The notes: generated from the letters alone by a model not told the origin. Counted from the first letter of the stretch, positions 1 through 12,125 are shown. The stretch: 64,000 nt of DNA from Craterostigma plantagineum (GCA_027422505.1 JAPQWV010000018.1:19424001-19488000); one strand, 5' to 3'. Numbers and translations: made by a program.

Positions 1-265
1 ATGTCTCGAGTGCCGTATGCATCCGCGATTGGAAGTTGAATGACCCATGGCGTGTACGAGACCAGGCATTGCCCATGCAGTGGGAGTGGTGAACCGATAC
101 ATGTCCGATCCTGATAGTGAACACTGGAGTGCTGTCAAGAGGAATCTCAGATACTGCGTTAAGTTATGAAGGTACAGATTTTTACTGTCCACGGTTATGT
201 TGATGCTGATTATGCAGGTGAACTTGATAAAAGCAAATCCACAAATTCACAACGATAAATCAAAA
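1..265 (+). mobile_element. Copia reverse transcriptase/RNase H remnant
   Basis: Conceptual translation in shifting frames gives the end of a Ty1/Copia reverse transcriptase (a segment like YAMVCTRP, then NRYM and HW.AVKR) followed by the start of RNase H (VDADYAG). A stop sits in frame near position 38 and further frame changes follow, so it is a dead fragment cut by the window edge. It resembles the matching part of the Tork-type element at 8184-12816, where the same segment lies at about 11920-12060, and is probably a relative of it. No LTR is visible within the window. Confidence 0.75.
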
Positions 266-317
266 TGACAAAATGCACCTAATCGTTATTATAAATTGAT
301 TAGACGCTAACCGTAAC

Positions 318-802
318 TAGAACTGTCAAACGGGCCCGCAGCCCACGGGCTCGCCCGCCCCACCTCGCCAAAGTGGCGGGGCGGGCTGTAAAATTTGAGA
401 CCCGTTCCTGGGCGGGTAAGCCAGCATACAGGCCCGCCAAAAAATAAAAAATTAAATAATTATATTAAATAATAGATAACTAAGTAAATTATAATGATTT
501 TTATGTTCTTTGAGGTAATTTTGTACTTTAATAACAAAAGTAAATTAAAATTAAAGTAGTTGATAAATTAGATAAATTTTTCACCTTGAATTCTTCATTT
601 TATTTTTCTCTATTTTCTATTATTTTTTGTTTTTTTTTATTTTTTTTAAAAAACGGGCGGGCTAAACCCACCAAGCCAGCTACCCGCTGCAGGCGGGGCA
701 GGCCTTCGTTTTTCAGGCTCATCAGTTGACCGGCTTGCCTGTGCCCATCCCGCCAGTGGCGGACTTTGGCGGGCCGGCCCACGGCCCGTTTTGACACCTC
801 TA
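318..802 (-). mobile_element. hAT-like non-autonomous element, family A
   Basis: A 485-bp element with imperfect terminal inverted repeats, TAGAACTGTCAAACGGG at the left and TAGAGGTGTCAAAACGGG read inward from the right. It is flanked by an 8-bp target duplication differing at one base (ACCGTAAC at 310-317, ACCGTAAA at 803-810), which is the hAT signature. The interior is AT-rich with GC-rich subterminal blocks of GGCGGG words and has no coding capacity. A second copy, opposite in orientation, lies at 18969-19946 and shares the CTGCAGGCGGG and TTAGCCCG blocks. Confidence 0.8.
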
Positions 803-810
803 ACCGTAAA

Positions 811-1829
811 AAAAGGACGAGCCTTGTAACCTAGATTGGTTTCGGTTGTTGATTAATACTACGGCCGTGTTCGGTTTGATGGATAAAGCAGGATAAAGAC
901 TAAGATATCTAATGTAATACCGTTCATTATAAATAAAATCTACGTATTAAAGCCCGCAATAAAACATCGACCCATTCTTATAATCAAGCAGGCCCGTTGT
1001 AATTGGTCCGATGGGTTGGGCCAATATTATTAATCCAATCCTAATTGCTACGATAATATCCTTATTCCACCATATCATTAAATCATCTTTATTTTATGTG
1101 ATTTATTATAAAAATAAATAGACCACACCAAATTATTCTTGTTATATGGTGATCAAATTGATATGCATATCTTATATTTTTCGATATTAATAAGAATAAT
1201 TTATATTTAAAACTATATATTGATGAAGTAAAGGTTACTTTTGTCATTATACAAACAATCCTGAGATTATATCTTGTAAAGTGAACTAGTGCTTGGACAA
1301 TCGGTGTGATTAATAATACATGCCTTATTTTATCCCGTCTATAAAAGTGAGCGCAGCCTACGGTGGGGCATTCAGTCATGTCCACCTGCCCCAATCAAGT
1401 TTACCTTACTGATATATGACCTTACACGTAATCCAACTAGATTCTTTTCTTTTCTTTCATCATTAACCAGCGTTAATTTCAAATATTATATTATACGCTA
1501 TATAACTTCGCTAAGTTCTTTTTTCCTTCTTTTTTTACTTACTTTTTTTCTCCAGGTATATTATGGAATAACAAACTACTGTCAGTAAACAACATCGTCG
1601 CAACACAAACGCAACGCAGCCATGGTTACTTGTTGGGTTCAACAATAAGTGTATGATAAAATATCATCCCAACCTGGAATTGACTAGACCAGACAATTCT
1701 TCCTATTTTAGATTAATTATAATATAAGCTCCATTATCGTAAGTTGCTTCACGGCTCGTCATTAGAGCTTCCTTCATAGGATCCGATCGTCGGCATTGTA
1801 GCAGCTCGATGCCCCGATGCGAGCTGTGA
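811..1829. other. Intergenic, upstream of CBL10-like gene
   Basis: AT-rich sequence without a supported gene. At about 862 the words GTGTTCGGTTTGATGGAT look like one end of a Tourist- or hAT-type element, but no matching right end was found. The last few hundred bases should contain the promoter and 5' leader of the CBL10-like gene; no clear TATA box could be chosen. Confidence 0.4.
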
Positions 1830-3263
1830 ATGGAGTCGACCAACGGTTCCTTGGTAAAAGAAAAATTAAGATGATTTTACTATCTTTTGTTGGCGCTGGG
1901 TTGGATTTTAATTTTGATTTGGTGAATGAAATTATAGCAAGGTTGGAGCTCTTTGAACTTTTGTGAGAGTTTGTGCGCTGCGATTATTCCTCTAATAGCG
2001 GTTATTGATGCGCTGGTAGCAGCAGCTTCTCGTTGTTTCGAGTGCGGCAGAGTAAGGCGGCCGACCAAAATCAATTTCGATGACATCGTTAGGCTCTCTA
2101 GAGAATCTCGATGTAACAGTCTTTTTCTTTTCCCCCTTCTACTATTTCTTTTCAAGAAATGGGGTTTTAATTGGATTGGGTGGAGGGTTATTATTCTGTG
2201 CAGTTAGTGTGAATGAAGTGGAGGCACTATATGAGCTATTTGAGAAGTTGAGCAGTTCAATCATCGACGATGGCTTGATTCATAAGGTGTAATAGATTGA
2301 TTTCGCAAGCAAGCCCTTCTTCTTATTGAGCTGTTGTTAGAACCACTTTTTGTTTACTTAGCTGCTTGATGTTCGAACCAATGTCTTTCTTCTTTACATA
2401 AATGTAGGAGGAGCTTCAACTGGCACTGTTTAAAACTCCGTATGGCGATGAGAATCTATTCCTGGAAAGGGTAATTCCTTCTTCGTGATATAGATTATTC
2501 AAGACACTTCATCTTGGGGAAAGAGATGATGAGTTTTGAGCTGCAGGTTTTTGATCTTTTCGACGAGAAACGGAATGGTGTCATTGAATTCGAGGAATTC
2601 GTTCACACACTCAATGTTTTCCATCCTTATACCCCCATTGAGGACAAGATAGATTGTAAGAGTCCATGCCAACTGCTTCTAGTTGATTAACGTTGCATTC
2701 CAAGAAATCATATGAGGACAAAAGATGATATTTTTTTGCTGCAGTTGCATTCAAGCTTTACGATCTGAGACAGACTGGGTTCATCGAGCGCGAGGAAGTA
2801 AGTATTACGGCCCAAACCTAACCAAGGAAATGTTCTTGATATATTAATTTCGATTTTCCAGGTCATGCAGATGGTGATTGCAATACTTCAAGAATCTGAT
2901 ATGAGACTTTCAGATGAACTCGTCGAACAAATAATCGACAAGGTGAGAGAGATTCTGACCGCTGCTATTTCCGTTTCTTTTAGTTGAAATTTAATGACGA
3001 CAGACATTTGCGGAAGCTGATTCGGACAAGGACGGGAAAATCGATAAGGAGGATTGGAAGGCTTTTGTCCTGAGACATCCCTCGCTCATGAGGAACATGA
3101 CTTTGCCGTACTTGAAGTAAGTTCCTTATTCTTTCCTGATTGAGAATGAAATGAATGGTAGTCTCTAATTACTATACCTAACAATAACTCTGTTCATGTT
3201 TTGTTTAGAGATGTTACTGCAGCTTTCCCAAGCTTCGTCTTCAACACTCAAGCTGAAGACTGA
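1830..3263 (+). CDS. CBL10: Calcineurin B-like calcium sensor, CBL10 type
   Basis: Nine exons: 1830-1853, 1938-2112, 2204-2286, 2408-2470, 2547-2655, 2745-2797, 2862-2942, 3004-3116, 3209-3263, coding 251 residues. It shows an N-terminal hydrophobic segment (about residues 20-38) instead of the MGC myristoylation start of other CBLs, which is the mark of CBL10. EF-hand loops are visible at 121-132, 158-169 and 202-213, plus a degenerate first EF-hand around 67-95, and the FPSF motif at 240-243. Known role of the family: it senses calcium and recruits CIPK kinases (CIPK24/SOS2) to membranes in salt tolerance, with the hydrophobic N-terminus serving as anchor. The first exon is the least certain: the start at 1830 gives an in-frame splice to the acceptor ending at 1937, and an in-frame TAG at 1935-1937 rules out reading through without that intron. 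Residue ends match the usual length. Confidence 0.9.
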
Positions 3264-3702
3264 GATGAGATGAGACATCCACAATAATTAAATTCCTTGA
3301 GAATCATAATATTTCTTTCTTTCTCTTTGTAGAAGCTTGGCAGCTTTAGAGCAGAGGGTTATTGAATTCTTTTTGGTGGAGCTGTTTTTGTTGTCATCAT
3401 TTGTAACTGTTACAGAAAACTTTGTTTTCTTAGAAATTACATGCTATTCTTCCAAATGTTCCAATTCCCAATCTCACTAGTTTCTTACGGAGGAGGTGAG
3501 TTCAATCCATGTACTTCTTGGTGAACACATTTACCAGCATGATTATGATTAATTATCTGAAAGTTCGAGTCGGTCAATAGGCGAATTGATGTTCAAATTT
3601 TCTTCAAAATTGATTAAAAAAAAAAGAGAGCGAGAAGGTTGCATTTGTTTTTATGGAAATATACTAATAAACGAAACGAAAAGAGAAAAGCTAAGCTTTT
3701 GA
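3264..3702. other. 3' flank of CBL10-like gene
   Basis: Presumed 3' UTR and spacer. No gene or repeat was recognised apart from short A-rich tracts. Confidence 0.4.
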
Positions 3703-3890
3703 TAGGGTGTTCGCAATTCGTTAAACCGGCCGAACCGACCGAATAACCTTCGGTACAAACCGAATACCGAACCGATCGTTTTTCTTTTAAAAATTCAGTA
3801 ATTCGGTTCGGTACAGACATACTGTTTCGGTATACCGTACCGAACCGAATTACCGAATTTTGTATTTATTATTAAAAATATATTAAATAT
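3703..3890. mobile_element. Truncated hAT-like element, CGGTTCGG-rich
   Basis: Begins TAGGGTGTTCGCAATTCG and continues with repeated ACCGAACCGA words on both strands, typical of hAT-like elements whose ends read TAGGGGTGTTC. No right terminus or target duplication is visible, so it is one end only. The related, nearly whole element is at 55029-55666. Confidence 0.5.
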
Positions 3891-4307
3891 GCTAAAATTA
3901 ATATTACCCAAGCTCTCGTCCCATAATAACATTATTCGGTATACGGCCCAGCGCATTATAATTTATAGGGTATATTCTCTCATCCCTCACCTCACTTCTC
4001 TCAGCTCACAGTCCCACTCGCAGAAGCAACGAACCAACAGCCCCAAATTGAAAACAAAGCTCAATCACAGTTTATCTCGCAACGCAGCCATCTTCCTCGC
4101 CATTATCGTGTCGATTCAAGCCTTTGGAGTTTTCTATTCGGGTGAGTGCTTTACGAACAAACAGCCCTAGCTTTTGATTCCAGTTTCCACCATATTCCTT
4201 TGTATTGCGTACTACAAACTCAACTAGAAGTAAATTTGTAAAGCTAAATTCCATTCCATTCCTCTCTCAGCGCTGAATATATACGACATAGATTTTCTCC
4301 ATAAACA

Positions 4308-5686
4308 ATGGCGGACAAGCCCAGCAGATCCCTTGTGCTGTACGGTGATGGACTCGCCAGCGTTGTCGGCGCGGGCCAAGCGCACCTCGACCGCCTCGCT
4401 TCTCGTGCCTGCTGTGGTTTCTTGGCCCTCCCTACCGCCCCTTCATCTGGTAATTTAGTAATTGCGATGATCATTGTAGGCTACGCGCTTATTGAATAAA
4501 AAATTTCCAACTCAAAAGTTGAGATTGCAGAGAATGAGGACGACAGAGTCGTTAGGGAATTCGCAGAGATATTGGATTCGAGTGAAGCGTACGGCGACTG
4601 GGTGGGTACTAATTGTTCGTAATTTGTCAGTCAATCCTATGTTTAAGCTTTAAAGTCCCTGTACTGCAGCTGGCAAAGGACGAATCTCGGCAAAATATTC
4701 TGTTTCCAACTATACAAGAGAGGTTCCGAGTTATTATTGTGTTTGATTTCTTCGGTAGATTAATCTTGTCTAGCAATCAGTCTGTAGTCAATTTCTATTC
4801 TATATCAGGTTCATGGGAATGAAAGCAGCTGTTGTTACGGGAAATTCAATGTTGAAGTCTTTCGCAGAAAAATTGGGCTTAACTGTGTATCGCTGGAATG
4901 ACTTATCTGGGGAAATCCTTTGCCTTGCAGACTTACCGTCGTTAACCATTGAATTGCTTAAATTGCTGGGATTCGAATCTTCCAGGGTTTCAAACGCGGG
5001 CCCTTTTGATGCGATCTTCGTTCATGTTGAGGCCAACAAGAAACTGAATGAAATTGGAGGGATTGAACTTCTGAACCATTTGGTTGGCAATGTGTTGGAC
5101 AAAGCCCTGTATGAAAGGGATATTGGTTCTCGATTGCATTTGTCTGCTATTATGAGTTATGGGTCTGAACTAAAAGATGATCCTTCAGAATTTTCCCTTT
5201 CTGCTGATAATACTAATCCCATGAAGAGCATAGGACTACCGCTGCCTTTCCCCCGTCAAAGCTACATGATGAAAGGAGGGAAGCCAAGGGATAATATAAG
5301 GCAAGCCTGTTATTTGATTGCCTTAAAGATATCTATATAAGGCATGTGATACTTGAACGAACCTTTTTATCTTTTTTCAGAAAACACTCTCCAATGCTGC
5401 TTGCTCAGTACCAGGACGCAGTGACGCGCAAGGATATGGTGGAATCGTTTTCTTTTACTGATTTTCTAGAGGTATGCTTCATCGTCTTGCTACCTTGTAC
5501 ATTACAATGCTGCCAATCTTTGGCTAATTTACTGAATCCGTGTGGTACGTCATAAACTTTATTCAAACTTGAAGTGAGATTTGTGTCTTTGTGATGCAGA
5601 ATGGTGGGAATCTTGTGATACCTGCGGATAGGTTCTTACATGAGGTAGCATTCAAGCTTTGGAAGGCCCCAAAGTATGGGGCATGA
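4308..5686 (+). CDS. Conserved plant protein of unknown function (311 aa)
   Basis: Six exons: 4308-4449, 4531-4601, 4670-4722, 4809-5300, 5381-5471, 5600-5686; all junctions keep the frame and give 311 residues. The fourth intron uses a GC donor (AAG followed by GCAAGC at 5301). The N-terminus contains SLVLYGDGLASVVG, then a central segment GMKAAVVTGN and a C-terminal part with SPMLLAQYQDAVTR and FLENGGNLVIP. No signal peptide or membrane span is obvious. The overall look is that of a low-copy, conserved soluble protein; the N-terminal GDG pattern recalls phosphoglycerate-mutase-like metalloenzymes, but the metal ligands of that family were not found and no function is assigned. The start at 4308 is the first ATG of the open frame and follows a plausible leader. 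Confidence 0.8.
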
Positions 5687-6410
5687 GGTGAATTCTCAAG
5701 ACCGAAACATCCCAGTTTATGATGTATTTGACTGCCAATTATCTTGTCGTTGTTTCTCTAGAAAAGGCTCCCCCCCCCCTTTTTTCCAGCCGTTGCTTTG
5801 GTTCTTGCTTGATGTTTGTAATGATAACAAACCTCACTTGGATCAATGCATGGTCACTCGCAATAATCATGATTCAAATTTTGTAACGGCTTTACAGCTG
5901 ATTGACATTTGATTTTTCCTCTACCGTTTGATGTCGGATACTGTGTTTTTTAGTTGTTTGTAAGTCTCGGTTCTTCCGTCTATTGAATCACATGTACTTC
6001 GTGTCTGTCTAGGATAACCTCGGTTGAAGCTTCATTTCTGAGTGTTTTGGTTTATTGGTCTAGGATTCTGAAAGAAAGATTTAAAAAAGAAAAAAAAAAA
6101 AAAAAGACAATATGCACTGTGGAGCTTAGCTAGCTAGCGAGGTATACAAAATCTGGTGTCGGGTCTTGAGACACTGTGCATGGCTGGCTGCGTGTTCACA
6201 TGAAAGGCGAAACCCCCGATTTGAGGGTGTCAACGAAGGTAAGAGATTGAACAACACAGAAAAACGAGGGATTTGATGTCTTTTTTGCCCATGCGATAGT
6301 ACCGAAAAGAAAATAAAAAAATAAAAATGTCTCGCGGGCAATATAGGCGTCCGTTTCTCCAGAACAGACGCTCATAGTGCCGATGCCTATTCCTAAATCT
6401 GTACTAGTGC
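5687..6410. other. Intergenic, no gene recognised
   Basis: 3' flank of the unknown-function gene. A poly-C tract (about 5770-5780) and a poly-A tract (about 6085-6106) are present. Small open frames have no recognisable features. Confidence 0.4.
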
Positions 6411-6530
6411 TTGTCAATGCGGCGGGGATGGGGATTTTTTTATCTCCATTCGCCGGGAACGGGGATTATAGTCCCGCCCTGTTCCCCACCAATAATAATA
6501 TTTTAATAAAATTTTTTATATCTAAAATTA
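6411..6530. mobile_element. Fragment of GGGGATGGGGA-type hAT-like element
   Basis: Starts with CTTGTCAATGCGGCGGGGAT and carries the GC-rich GGGGATGGGGA and CCCGCCC words of the family seen complete at 55738-56371. It passes into AT-rich DNA without a right end, so it is a truncated copy. Confidence 0.4.
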
Positions 6531-6933
6531 ATTCTATATAATACAAAATTATATCATTGAGTAATTGCTCGACTTAGTCTAGTGATTAAACACGAACAGA
6601 AGATTAAACACGTTATGAAGCAAAAAATGTTCAATTTTAGCAATATCAGAACGTGTTCATACTATTCCAGCACAAACAGTAACAATAGCAAAATCAAAAT
6701 GCAGTGAAATTCGAAGTGCTAACAGATACCGATCGACTTGCAGTTGAATTCTAACACTAATGCGAACACAGAAACATCAATATTAATTCAATTAGTCATA
6801 CAATCGAGCTTTTTGATCGAAATTGTGATTACGCGCGAAAAGTTTCGAACGATGAAAAACTTTTCAGAATTGGATTCAATCTAAATCTAACAATTCAACT
6901 TCAAAACAGATATGAATCTGCTGCGATACCAAT

Positions 6934-7483
6934 TGTTAGATCCTAATTATCAACTCGTATTAATCCTAGGCTAGAAATCTTAGATTTACGAGGAGAATCA
7001 TAGAAATTGAACCTTCGATCAAAAATCTCATTTTCGCGAGCGAGAGGGAATTCCTAGTGTGAGAAAATGTTTTGCTATTTTCTCTCTCTCTAGAATACGA
7101 TTTGCATGCCTTACGAATTATTTCTTAAACTTTCTCTATCAGCTCGATAAGTACAACTCATATTTATACCAAACATACTTGGTATAAATATCTAACTAGT
7201 CCTAATCTACGGACTATTTACAAAAGTGCCCATAATACAAAGATAGCTAATAAATCTAGCACAATTTCTAATTAATACTCTTCAATATTTTAATTTATTT
7301 CTAACTAACTTTGAAATTTTAATCACCAGATATCTGTTTTGAGCAAATTAATAGTCGACGAATTGCTCTTAAAATGTAGATTATGAATTTTTCATCAATT
7401 ACAAGTTTCGAAGGATGAAGAATCTCAGCAAACTCGTTTACTTTTGGCTTTGGGTTTAAAGCCCAATAAGTCCAAACCCAACA
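6934..7483 (-). mobile_element. Reverse-oriented Copia-like LTR (solo or truncated element)
   Basis: The segment begins TGTTAGATCC and ends CCAAACCCAACA, the usual TG...CA form; read on the minus strand it opens TGTTGGGTTTGGACTT and closes GGATCTAACA. Immediately to its left, GCGATACCAAT is the reverse of a tRNA-Met-type primer binding site, so the internal region would lie to the left (6531-6933), where no coding sequence is left. The opposite LTR is absent and no duplication could be checked. Confidence 0.45.
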
Positions 7484-8183
7484 AGTTCCATTACCAATGC
7501 ATGATTATGGCTAGTGATTGAGAGCTGCACATGCGGATGGGTGATCTTTCGTGTCATCATTTGGCTTGATGGGTGCCTTCAGCTTGTAATGTGCTTTTGT
7601 TTTCTCTAGCGGTATTTGACGCGAACCCCGGGACTAAAATAATTTTTTTCCGAAATCACTAATCCCAAACCTTCACAACCAACATGCGTCTAAGTCAATG
7701 CTCGCTCGCTCGACTCAGGCACGCCAGTCTTTCAGCCCCTCGTCTTGCTTTCTTAAATGCGGTAACGTAAAACAACCGAGAAGATAACGAAGGTCGACTA
7801 CCGTAGTGCGCACTTCGGGTAGCCGTTCTTTAAAATCACGCCTTAATAAAGATTACAAAGGAAAGAACACTCAAACTCATGGAACCGAACACGTCTTGGC
7901 CTCACTTACACTCAAAAGCAAGCAACCCGGAAATTTTCCTAAGTCCCTTCGTCGAGATCTTAATCACTCGCTCGCCTCACTCGCCTTGAACACCTACTCG
8001 CGATCCCTTAAGCTGAACTCTTGTCCCCTCAAGAATTCGACTTGCGGCATGTTCTCTAGTCTAAAAGCTCGAAAATCCGAATGTGTGTATCTCTTTTGGA
8101 CAGCTCGAAATTGCCTTGTGTTTATGGCATCAGCTCATGTTTGAATTGGTAGAATATCCCTCGAAAATCTCCTAGAATCTCTC
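7484..8183. other. Unassigned DNA between LTR and Copia element
   Basis: No gene recognised. A 112-codon open frame at 7806-8144 has low-complexity Ser/Leu/Lys composition and no domain; it is treated as chance. It may be old repeat sequence. Confidence 0.35.
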
Positions 8184-8774
8184 TGTTAGGTGAGCTTGAT
8201 ATCTTGGACTATTCAACACTTGGGAACTTCACGTGATTGGTAAAGAAAAAGCAAATGAGACTTGCTATTCATTTGTTGGGAGCCATGGTCAAAAGAAAAA
8301 AAATATCGGCTGACATGGTATGAAATTAATTTCGTCTGCATATTGTTCACGTGGGTAGCTCATGTCCAAGATGGCAGTGTTTATTTTCTCTGATTCATAC
8401 GATGGATAAATGCAAGACTTGGCCTACAAATAGTCTTCATTCGATGAAGAGAAAAATCGCCTCAGAGCCACAAGCCACAGATACCACCACAATATCTTCA
8501 GCGAGGGTTTATTCCTCGGCCACCACTTCTCCGATATTTCTTCGTAGCTTTGATTCTCGGTAGTTGTTATACTACTTTTGTATCACGCCAGCGTACGTGT
8601 CTGTAATCACTCCACATAATAAAGAAGTTCTACCCTCCGGCCCGTGAACGTAGGTCATTCTGACCGAACCACGTACATCTCGTTTCACTGTCCAAATTTA
8701 TTTTTTGCCTATTCTATTTATTATCATCATTTCTCGGGCAAAATAATTATCGGGGATTTCCGCATATCCTAACA
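8184..8774 (+). repeat. 5' LTR of Copia element
   Basis: Runs from TGTTAGGTGAGC to CATATCCTAACA, 591 bp. The likely TATA box is changed to CTACAAATAG at about 8424-8433, whereas the 3' LTR keeps TATAAATAG, so promoter activity of this copy is doubtful. Confidence 0.92.
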
Positions 8775-8776
8775 AA

Positions 8777-8790
8777 TTGGTATCAGAGCC
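8777..8790 (+). promoter_or_regulatory. Primer binding site, initiator tRNA-Met type
   Basis: TTGGTATCAGAGCC lies two bases after the 5' LTR, matching the plant initiator methionine tRNA 3' end used by Copia elements. Confidence 0.9.
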
Positions 8791-8814
8791 AACTCGATTT
8801 ATTTTTTGGCTACC

Positions 8815-9357
8815 ATGACGATAACAAAAATGTCAATTGGAAAGTTCGACAGAAATGTCAACTTTGCAATGTGGAGTCTCAAGATGGAGGCCATACTCAT
8901 TCAAGACGGTTGTGAGATGGCGCTTGAAGGCGCAAAGAAGAAACCAACCGAAATGAAGGACGAACAATTTAATGAATTGGACAAGAAAGTCAGATCGGCT
9001 ATTATATTAAATCTCTCTTACGAGGTTTTACAAGAAGTTGCCACGGAGACGACGGCCATGGGTATGTGGAATGCGTTAAAAGCGATCTACATGAAGAAGA
9101 CTAAGGAGAATCGGTTTTATTTAAAGCAGAAGCTATACAGTATGAAAATGATGGAAGGTACTTCTATTCTTTCGCGTCTCGATAAATTCGATTCTATCAT
9201 TGTTGATTTAGCGAACGTAGAAGTTAAAGTGACGGACGAAGATCAGGCCATAATATTGTTGTGTTCCCTTCCCCCGTCTTTAAAGCATTTTCGTAACACC
9301 ATAATCTATGGGAAAGATACGATATCGTATGCTAGTGTCAAATCTGCTTTACAATAG
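8815..9357 (+). pseudogene. Copia gag, N-terminal part
   Basis: Open frame from the ATG at 8815 to a TAG at 9355-9357. It contains the gag core with patterns FAMWSLKMEAILIQ, MWNALKAIY and LLCSLPPSLKHF characteristic of the Copia UBN2-type gag. The stop interrupts the polyprotein; the same frame resumes downstream. Confidence 0.88.
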
Positions 9358-9471
9358 AAAGAACAGATAGACAGGGATATTACGGGAGAAACAAGTGGTA
9401 GCCAAGCAGAAGGCATGTTTGCACGGGAAAGACCAGAACGTAGAGATGCTGAAAGTAGATGATCTAAAGAA

Positions 9472-10083
9472 ATGTCGAAATTCAGGTACAGAAATAAAGT
9501 CTGTAATTTTTGCAAGAAAAAGGGTCACATCAAAGCTGATTGTTTTAAATTAAAAAATAAGGAGAAAAATAATCAACAATTTAATAAACCCGCCGAAGCT
9601 AGTGTAACTGCTGATGAGAGCGACAGAACTATTTTTATAGCAACTGCAAATATTGCTAGGTCTGATAATGAGTGGATCTTAGATTCGGGTTGTTCTTACC
9701 ACATAAGTCGGAGTCAAGATTGTTTTTCCACATATGAAAAATTCGATGGTGGATGCGTCTTAATGGGAAATGGTGCTCCGTGTAAAGTTGTTGGTAAAGG
9801 CACAGTTAGGATCAAGATGTTCGACGGAATCATCCGAACGCTCACACAAGTCAAACATGTTCCAGATATGAAGAGAAATCTTATCTCTTTAGGCACATTT
9901 GAATATCAAGGGTGCAGGTTCTCAGGTGAAGGTGGAGTTTTAAAGATTGCCAGAGGTGCCCTTGTCGTAATGAAAGCTTGCAGATTTGGAAATTTGTATA
10001 TTTTGCAGGGAACTACAGTTACAGGTTTCGCTGCAGTTTCGACATCCCCGGAGGTTGATACCACGCGATTATGGCATATGTGA
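9472..10083 (+). pseudogene. Copia gag zinc knuckle and protease
   Basis: Continues the polyprotein: zinc knuckle CNFCKKKGHIKADC (about residues 12-25 of this frame), aspartic protease motif WILDSGCSYH, and the pre-integrase region ending in LWHM, where a TGA (10081-10083) replaces the arginine usual in the LWHxRLGH motif. Coding resumes in frame for about 20 codons and then shifts frame. Confidence 0.88.
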
Positions 10084-10164
10084 CTTGGACACATGGGAGA
10101 AAAGGCTTGACGATTTTAAGCAAGCGGGGCCTACTATGCGGTCAAAGTACGGTAAGATGGACTT

Positions 10165-11238
10165 TTGCGAATATTGTATTTTTGGGAAGCAGAAACGAGT
10201 CATCTTCAATTCGCCATCCACAGGACGAAAGGTACTTTGGATTATATTCATTCTGATGTATGGGGTCCTTCTCGTGTTCCGTCCAAGGGTGGTGCAAGAT
10301 ATATGCTGACTTTCATTGATGATTTTTCGAGGAAAGTCTGGGTCTATTTTCTTAAGCAGAAAAGTGATGTTTTCCTAACATTTAAACAATGGAAAGCTTT
10401 GATTGAAAAACAGACAGGAAAACAGATCAAGCGGTTGCGGACAGATAATGGCTTAGAATTTTGTGGAAGCGAGTTCAACGAATTCTGCAAGAATGAAGGA
10501 ATTGCTCGACATCACACTGTTCGAATGACGCATCAACAAAATGGTGTTGCCGAGCGCATGAACCGGACGCTTTTAGAGAGAGGTCAATGTATGATCTCCA
10601 ACGTTGGGTTGACAAATGATTTTTGGGCTGAAGCTATCGCTGCAACATGTTATATTGTCAACCGCTCACCGTGTTCACCGATCAATTTCAAGACTCCTGA
10701 GGAAGTATGGTCAGGTACTCCTGCTGATTACTCCAACTTAAGAATATTTGGGTGCCCAACTTATATGCACATAAACGAGGGAAAGTTAGAGGCTAGAGCT
10801 AAAAAGTGTATTTTTCTCGGTTACGCTTCAGGGGTGAAAGGATATAGACTATATAATCCTGATCCCAAGTCATCCAAATTTGTAATTAGCAGCGATGCTA
10901 CATTTGACGAGTCTTCTATGTTACATCCTTCAAATGAGTCTACTAATTCTTCTAATGAAGAAAAGAAGGATAGTGTACACAGCGAGGTGGAGCTCGAGAT
11001 CAACAAAGATCCTTCAGATGACCCTGCTACGAGTTCAACAGATCAAAATGATGAGCTAGAACGTGATTCAGATCCTTTTGAAGATGAAAGCACCGAGCAT
11101 GAATATTCTGTAGCCAGAGATAGGGAGAGACGAGAGATTCGACTAGCACAGTGGTACGTAAATTTAGTTTCGTCCGCTTTATCAGTGGCGCAAGAAACAC
11201 GTGGAGGCGGCGAACTTCTACCTATTCGGAGGCAATAA
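10165..11238 (+). pseudogene. Copia integrase
   Basis: Integrase core with SDVWGPSR, FIDDFSRKVWVYF, RTDNGLEF and NGVAERMNRT, giving the D, D and E of the DDE active site, then the Copia C-terminal GCPTYMH and KCIFLGYASGVKGYR region. The frame is open but shifts before the reverse transcriptase, near 11150-11240. Confidence 0.9.
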
Positions 11239-12125
11239 GCGATGCTAATTCTGATAAGTGGCTGATAGCGATGAATGAAGAAATGGAGTCTCTACACAAG
11301 AATGGTACTTGGATTCTTGTGCCGCCGCCGAAGAAAAAGAAAATAGTCGGATGTAAGTGGGTCTTCAAAAAGAAAGAAGGTATATCTGGTTCAGACGATG
11401 CAAGGTATAAGGCACGATTAGTCGCGAAAGGCTATAGTCAGATACAGGGTGTTGATTTTAATGATTTATTCTCACCTGTCGTTAGACATAGCTCTATTCG
11501 TGTATTACTTGCATTCATTGCCATGTATGATTTGGAGTTAGAACAGCTTGACGTCAAGACGGCGTTCCTACATGGCGATATAGATGAACAGATATATATG
11601 AAGCAACCTGAAGGCTTCATAGTTGAAGGCAAGGAAGACCAAGTTTGTTTACTGAAGAAATCCTTATACGGATTAAAGCAGTCTCCAAGACAGTGTGAAT
11701 TTGAGATGAAAGATTAAGGAGCAGCTAAGAAGATTCTTGGTATGGAGATTAGACGTGATAGAGGAGCTGGTAAGTTACACCTGATCCAGGAAAGTTACCA
11801 CATAAAGGTTTTGGAGAGATTTGGCATGAACGATGTCAAACCAGTCAGCACTCCTCTTACTAGCCATTTTAGGCTAAGCGCTGCTCAGTCACCATCATCA
11901 GATGAGGAAGAAGCGTACATGGCACGAATTCCCTACTCGAGTGCAGTCGACGGTATAATGTATGCAATGGTATGTACACGTCCAGATATTTCACAGGCTG
12001 TTAGTGTTGTTAGCAGGTATATGGCTAATCCAAGGAAAGAACACTGGCAAGCAGTGAAGTTGATTGCTCTTCCAGTTTCCAAGTTCAAGCATTGCTTGGA
12101 CTTGATTGGTGTTTTAAAATGGTGA
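11151..12125 (+). pseudogene. Copia reverse transcriptase with catalytic block deleted
   Basis: Starts with the RT finger region (GCKWVFKKK, YKARLVAKGYSQ, LDVKTAFLHGD, SLYGLKQSPRQ). At about 11693 the sequence jumps from SPRQ to EFEMKD, skipping roughly 70 residues including the YVDD box, and a stop follows at 11715. The downstream part (KILGMEIRRDR, YAMVCTRPD, NPRKEHWQAVK) resumes in another frame and ends about 12060; RNase H is missing. Confidence 0.9.

Noticed and set aside
1935..1953. TTG at 1953 as start of the CBL10-like protein
   Set aside because: A non-ATG start is not needed: the ATG at 1830 splices in frame and gives an N-terminus of the expected length.
7806..8144. 112-codon open frame
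   Set aside because: Low-complexity composition, no start context, no recognisable family, beside retroelement DNA.
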